A stretch of 64,000 bases of DNA, taken from the NCBI RefSeq assembly GCF_009709615.1, contig NZ_WJYA01000009.1, positions 1 through 64,000 of the forward strand, in the 5' to 3' direction. The stretch is from Winogradskyella ouciana. GTDB lineage: Bacteria; Bacteroidota; Bacteroidia; Flavobacteriales; Flavobacteriaceae. A model generated the notes under the pieces. It saw only the letters and a list, made by a program, of their open reading frames with translations, did no database searches and was not told where the DNA came from. Numbering within the stretch: the first letter of the stretch is position 1; every line of letters starts with the position of its first letter. Shown here one piece after another: positions 60,327-64,000 of the stretch. The position numbers were made by a program, and so were the translations under genes.

Positions 60327-60632
60327 ATGGGATTTTTAGATTTTATTTTTGGCGCAAAGAAGCGTCGAGTTGAAGAATTTTTAGAAAACGGAGCTGTTAT
60401 TTTAGATGTTAGAAGTCAACGTGAATGGGATGCTGGGCATATCGAAAACTCTATTCATATTCCAATTGACGAATTAAATGACAGAGTTGAAGAAGTAAAA
60501 AAACTTAGCAAACCCATTATTGCATGTTGTGCTAGTGGTGTACGTTCTGCCAAAGCTGCCAAGTTTTTAAATCTACACAATATCGAAGCAACCAATGGTG
60601 GTGGTTGGGTGAATTTAAGGAATAAACTATAA
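60327..60632 (+). CDS. Single-domain rhodanese-like protein
   Basis: 101 residues. Rhodanese domain with ILDVRSQREWDAGHIENSIHIPIDEL and the active-site loop ACCASGVRSAKAA (the second Cys is the likely persulfide carrier). Cytoplasmic sulfurtransferase or sulfur trafficking is inferred. The 3' end overlaps the convergent DUF4230 gene by 6 nt. Confidence 0.9.
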   Translation: MGFLDFIFGAKKRRVEEFLENGAVILDVRSQREWDAGHIENSIHIPIDELNDRVEEVKKLSKPIIACCASGVRSAKAAKFLNLHNIEATNGGGWVNLRNKL

Positions 60633-61241
60633 TTTTATGTCTTGAAATGCCTCTGGTGATCTAATCGGGTTTTCATTATACTCTAATGTCCAGCCTAAAG
60701 AATTTGTGAGAATGTAGAATTTAGCAAGCTCACTTATTAACCTATTCTTTGCGTTTGATTTTAGATCAGAAGCTTCAATTTTTTTCATTAAAGATATATT
60801 GACGGTTTTTTTAATTTCGTTGTAATCTTTTGCTTCAAACTGATTTAAAAAATCTGCTTGTATGTCGTAATATTCAAAATCTGGACTTATTTTTATTTCT
60901 TCCTTTGGAATACTTAAAATCCGTAATGTTTTGGTGGCTTCATCAATTTGGTATTCAATTCTACTCAAATCGTAGGCAATGGTAACATCTGCATTAACAA
61001 CTACAAGCGCTTTCTTTTCCGCTTCAATAAAATTACCAAAAAGGGCTTTGGAATTTTTATAGCTGAACACCTCACTAAAATGCCCTTCGGTAACTACTAG
61101 CTTACCTACGTTTTTAATTTGCTCTTGTATTAAAGCCGTGTTTTCTTGAAGAATAATTTTATCCTCTTTTCTATCACCACAATATTTGAACGTGAACAAA
61201 ACAACTAATGTAATAATGACTCCAAATAATATTTTTCGCAT
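60627..61241 (-). CDS. DUF4230-family membrane-anchored protein
   Basis: 204 residues. One N-terminal membrane helix (about 4-20, ILFGVIITLVVLFTFKY) followed by a DUF4230 domain (about 35-195; KLVVTEGHFSEVFSYKN, ALVVVNADVTIAYDLSRIEYQID, TLRILSIPKEEIKISPDFEYYDIQ). DUF4230 proteins are uncharacterised, single-span and widespread in Firmicutes and Bacteroidota. Convergent with the rhodanese gene. Confidence 0.88.
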   Translation of the reverse strand: MRKILFGVIITLVVLFTFKYCGDRKEDKIILQENTALIQEQIKNVGKLVVTEGHFSEVFSYKNSKALFGNFIEAEKKALVVVNADVTIAYDLSRIEYQIDEATKTLRILSIPKEEIKISPDFEYYDIQADFLNQFEAKDYNEIKKTVNISLMKKIEASDLKSNAKNRLISELAKFYILTNSLGWTLEYNENPIRSPEAFQDIKL

Positions 61242-61431
61242 ATGCTAATTTAAATATTTAAAGTTGTAAATGCACCTAACGCACTATTTGAATTGTTTAT
61301 TTTTCTATTATTCTGTCAACAGACAACAACCATATGAATTAACAATTGATCACATAGAGTTAATCGACAGGTTTAACTCTAAGTATTTTGTATTAAATTA
61401 CAGTTTCAGTTGTTCTACTAATAAATTTAAG

Positions 61432-62157
61432 ATGATTAAAAACCTCTGTATTCTAGCATTTACTTTATTTTCTGTATGTATTTATGGGCAAAAAACAACA
61501 TTCCAAAAAAACGCAAATAAAAGAGCTAAAGGGTTGGAGCAAATACTTAATAAAGAAGGTGATAGCTTAACCTTAAGAAGTGAAAAAACCATCAGCCAGG
61601 TAGATATTTTCAATGATGATTACATGAAAACCATTGATGTAAACGGCAATGAAACCAAAATTGACCTTAGCACTCTACCTTTAGGGAAATTTATTGTCCA
61701 GGCGAGGTTAGACAGAAAACGCATTGTAATGTATCTTGAAAGGCACGAATTCTTTAAAGAAAAGACTGAGCTCAATGTGAGCGACGAGCCTACAATTGCC
61801 TCAACCATTCTTGAGGAAAAAAAATTAGAGAGCCCAAAAACGACAACAACAAAACCTGAAAAGAAACCTGTTGTCAGTTACTGGGTTGTATATGAAAGCA
61901 ATAGCGGCTCTGGGTCCTATAAGTCTATGAGTTTAGAGCGCAAGGAAGTTGTATCTGAAATGATCTCAAAAAACAAACTAGAATTAAATACTGAAATTGG
62001 CAAGAACAATAAGTTAATTGTTTACGAAGTTTATAATACTTCAAAATTTATGCGCAAACAATTAAGAAACCCTAAATATTTCAACACATCTAAATCAAAA
62101 TTCTTTAATGTTGACCCGTATTACGTTTCACCAAATCACGATATTCTTGTTCAATAG
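61432..62157 (+). CDS. Secreted protein of an unnamed paralogous family, member 1
   Basis: 241 residues from the ATG at 61432; an open frame to 61270 precedes it but lacks a signal peptide and looks non-coding. The signal ends CIYGQ (about 1-20). A beta-rich N-terminal module (21-100: NANKRAKGLEQILNKEGDSLTLRSEKTISQVDIFND, LGKFIVQARL, KRIVMYLERHEFF) resembles a fimbria-like or Spy-like exported domain. After a Lys/Thr/Pro linker, a C-terminal module (about 145-241) has YWVVYESNSGSGSYKSMS and KLIVYEVYNTSKFMRKQLRNPKYFN. Family unknown. First of three tandem paralogues. Confidence 0.7.
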   Translation: MIKNLCILAFTLFSVCIYGQKTTFQKNANKRAKGLEQILNKEGDSLTLRSEKTISQVDIFNDDYMKTIDVNGNETKIDLSTLPLGKFIVQARLDRKRIVMYLERHEFFKEKTELNVSDEPTIASTILEEKKLESPKTTTTKPEKKPVVSYWVVYESNSGSGSYKSMSLERKEVVSEMISKNKLELNTEIGKNNKLIVYEVYNTSKFMRKQLRNPKYFNTSKSKFFNVDPYYVSPNHDILVQ

Positions 62158-62345
62158 ACCAATAGAACACACTGCTTTTAAATCCCGTTTTTTTGCATTA
62201 CAACGAGCAGTATAGCTACTCAGCTAAAAAAAATGCAATGTATCTTAGCTTTTAATTTACATTCTGCACAATGCTGTATTTTAGTTAATTACAATATTGC
62301 TTTTCCTCAAATTTATTTAGCGATATTTAATTAATCCATTTTTTG

Positions 62346-63281
62346 ATGCTTAAAAACTTTCTGCTATTAGTTTTTACGTCTTTGGCTATGCTTACATACG
62401 GCCAGAAATCTACGCTATTACAAAATATCAATTACAGGGCTAAAGAATTAAAGCACAGCTTGAATAAAGATGGAGATAGCCTAATACTACAAAGTGAAAG
62501 AACGATCTACAGCGTAGAGATTTTTAATCAGCATTATGAAAAACTTGTCCAAGTTGGCAGCAACGAAGTTAAAATTCCATTACAAGGAACACCCTTAGGA
62601 AGGTTGGTTGTACAGGCTAAGATGATTGACAAGCGCATATTAATGACCTTACAGAGACACGACACCATAAAAGCAAAACCTATTGAAGTAAAACCTATTG
62701 AAATAGCTAAGACGAGACCAAAAGCCATAGGTTTACCAATTGTTAAATCCCTTCAAAATATACGCCTCGCAACATTAGATGTACTTCCAGAGTTTTCTGA
62801 ACAATTAAATCTGGATATTATCACAGTCACCATACCTAAGCCTGAAATTAAACTTACATTAGTTAATGAACAAGAACCAATAATTGAGAAAGAAGAAATT
62901 GAAATCATTGATTCTGTTGTGCTTAATGAAGGTAACACCAATCTGCAACCCAAACCAAAAACCAGTTTGTCCGGTATGTTAAACTGGAAAGCCAAAAAAC
63001 CTAATACCAGCAATAAGGTTTTCTGGATTGCCCATATTGTAAATAGCGGAACTACATCTAGAAAGAGCATGAAATTGGTCTCTCAAAGTGAGATTGATAG
63101 GATAATCGCTAAGCACAAAATTGAGAGTAAAACAAATCAGGGGAAACTAAATAAATTAACGGTTTGGGAAGTATATGACACGGTTAAGTTTATGCAAAAG
63201 CAAGCTGAAAACCCTGACTATATCAATTCTGCAGTGTCCAACCTTTTTGACGTATCTCCTTATTACTCCTCAGCAAAATGA
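62346..63281 (+). CDS. Secreted protein of the same paralogous family, member 2
   Basis: 311 residues from the ATG at 62346 (a TTG precedes it). Signal ends MLTYGQ. The N-terminal module matches member 1 nearly position by position (NYRAKELKHSLNKDGDSLILQSERTIYSVEIFN, PLGRLVVQAKM, KRILMTLQRHD). A longer linker (about 110-210; KPIEVKPIEIAK, ITVTIPKPEIKLTLV) separates it from the C-terminal module (WIAHIVNSGTTSRKSMKLVSQSEID, LTVWEVYDTVKFMQKQAENPDYIN). The linker varies between paralogues while both end modules are kept. Function unknown. Confidence 0.7.
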   Translation: MLKNFLLLVFTSLAMLTYGQKSTLLQNINYRAKELKHSLNKDGDSLILQSERTIYSVEIFNQHYEKLVQVGSNEVKIPLQGTPLGRLVVQAKMIDKRILMTLQRHDTIKAKPIEVKPIEIAKTRPKAIGLPIVKSLQNIRLATLDVLPEFSEQLNLDIITVTIPKPEIKLTLVNEQEPIIEKEEIEIIDSVVLNEGNTNLQPKPKTSLSGMLNWKAKKPNTSNKVFWIAHIVNSGTTSRKSMKLVSQSEIDRIIAKHKIESKTNQGKLNKLTVWEVYDTVKFMQKQAENPDYINSAVSNLFDVSPYYSSAK

Positions 63282-63508
63282 ATTCTTTAACGGCAAATTT
63301 CGCTGTTAAATGCTTGTATTTTAGGTTATAATAATCTCTTTTTTCTGCTTTACATCGTAATTGAAAGTGAATCAACTAAAAAAAACGTAAGACATCTTAA
63401 AAATAGTCTACCTCATTAGTATCATTTTAACTTTATAATACAGCTAAGTCATTTTTTTTTGATTTAAGTCTGAAGATTACATACCCTCAAATCTAAAATG
63501 TGAATATT

Positions 63509-64000
63509 ATGGCTATTAAAATATACACACTGCTTATGTTGGCTTCAACACTTATAGGTTATGGCCAAAATGTAACGTTACTAAAAAACTTTAATCCAAA
63601 AGTTAAAGAACTCAAACACAGTCTTAATGAGAGTAGAGATAGCTTAAATCTCATTTGTGAAAGCAAAATTGTTAAAGTTGAAATTTATAATGAAGATTAC
63701 GAAGAAACTTTCGCAATAGAGGATTTTCATTCTCTAATACCGTTAGAAGATTTGCCTGAAGGTAAATTTGTGGTAGATGTACAATTAGTGGATAAAATTG
63801 TAGAAATGCATATCATAAAGCATAAAAATTTAGAGGAAGATACTGATAGTGCTCTTAATAAAGATGATATTATTGAAGGCAATGGAATGATGCTAGATGA
63901 AGAATTTAAGGTTATAAAAAACTCGCCAAAAATTAGTGTCGAATTCCTTTTAACAGGATCAAAGAGAAAAAATCCTGTCAAGAAAAAGCAAAAATTTTAT
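63509..64000 (+). CDS. Secreted protein of the same paralogous family, member 3 (cut by window end)
   Basis: Opens with ATG at 63509 and is still open at 64000 (164 codons). Signal ends IGYGQ. The N-terminal module (NPKVKELKHSLNESRDSLNLICESKIVKVEIYN, LPEGKFVVDVQLVDKIVEMHIIKH) clearly matches members 1 and 2 at lower identity. An acidic linker and a C-terminal basic stretch (GSKRKNPVKKKQKF) are visible. The gap before it (63282-63508) holds no gene. Confidence 0.75.
   Translation, partial: MAIKIYTLLMLASTLIGYGQNVTLLKNFNPKVKELKHSLNESRDSLNLICESKIVKVEIYNEDYEETFAIEDFHSLIPLEDLPEGKFVVDVQLVDKIVEMHIIKHKNLEEDTDSALNKDDIIEGNGMMLDEEFKVIKNSPKISVEFLLTGSKRKNPVKKKQKFY

Noticed and set aside
61270-61431. N-terminal extension of the first paralogous secreted protein
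   Set aside because: Paralogues start at the signal peptide Met; the extension lacks homology with them and would bury the signal.

Overview
The window looks like a chromosomal segment of a marine-type Flavobacteriaceae (Bacteroidota). Evidence: a SusC/SusD pair, a giant secreted protein with a type IX secretion C-terminal sorting domain, A/T-rich intergenic DNA, A-rich start-codon contexts without Shine-Dalgarno motifs, and several TAnnTTTG minus-7 boxes typical of this phylum. No plasmid, phage, integrase, transposase, rRNA, tRNA or CRISPR was seen.

Layout. 1-3.4 kb: minus-strand susC with the first codons of susD at the window edge. 3.5-10.2 kb: plus-strand genes (RNase HII, a large lipoprotein, an OmpA-family protein, an NdpA-type nucleoid protein, an AlkD-like HEAT protein). 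10.3-19.2 kb: lipB, a lipoprotein, a Pmp3 peptide, a membrane LuxR regulator, a DUF1573 protein, lysS, a lipoprotein dihaem cytochrome and a metzincin-type lipoprotein protease. 19.2-23.1 kb: two tandem alpha/beta hydrolases and a cluster of small membrane proteins including a CPBP-family protein that has lost its glutamate motif. 23.3-28.7 kb: a helical-repeat protein, two Spy-like periplasmic proteins, hemL, a glucosaminidase-LysM protein and a PLP desulfhydrase/deaminase. 28.9-39.5 kb: the T9SS cargo protein, hutU preceded by a 56-codon Cys-rich gene, a DUF4136 lipoprotein, a SulP transporter, a cold-shock protein and a bestrophin.

39.6-60.3 kb is one metabolic island. It holds branched-chain keto-acid oxidation (fused E1, E2, the aminotransferase IlvE and a divergent Lrp-type regulator) and a nearly complete phenylacetate pathway in one direction: TetR, paaE, A, B, C, D, G, a threonine dehydratase, H, I, a YpfJ-type metallopeptidase, J, Z, a broken GIY-YIG gene, F-like and Y. 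Ring epoxidation (PaaABCDE), isomerisation (PaaG), ring opening and aldehyde oxidation (PaaZ) and beta-oxidation (PaaF/H/J) are all present. The ligase PaaK is not in the window. A perfect 20-bp palindrome just upstream of paaE is the likely TetR operator.

The most striking signal is that this island, unlike the rest of the window, is packed with short palindromic interspersed repeats of at least six kinds. They sit mostly 7-14 nt upstream of start codons, in one orientation, and in three places form part of coding sequence (two in paaH, one in the E2 linker). A 103-nt cloverleaf-like palindrome and a 15.6-copy heptanucleotide tandem repeat lie in the same region. The last 3 kb is a tandem array of three paralogous secreted proteins of unknown function, the third cut by the window end.
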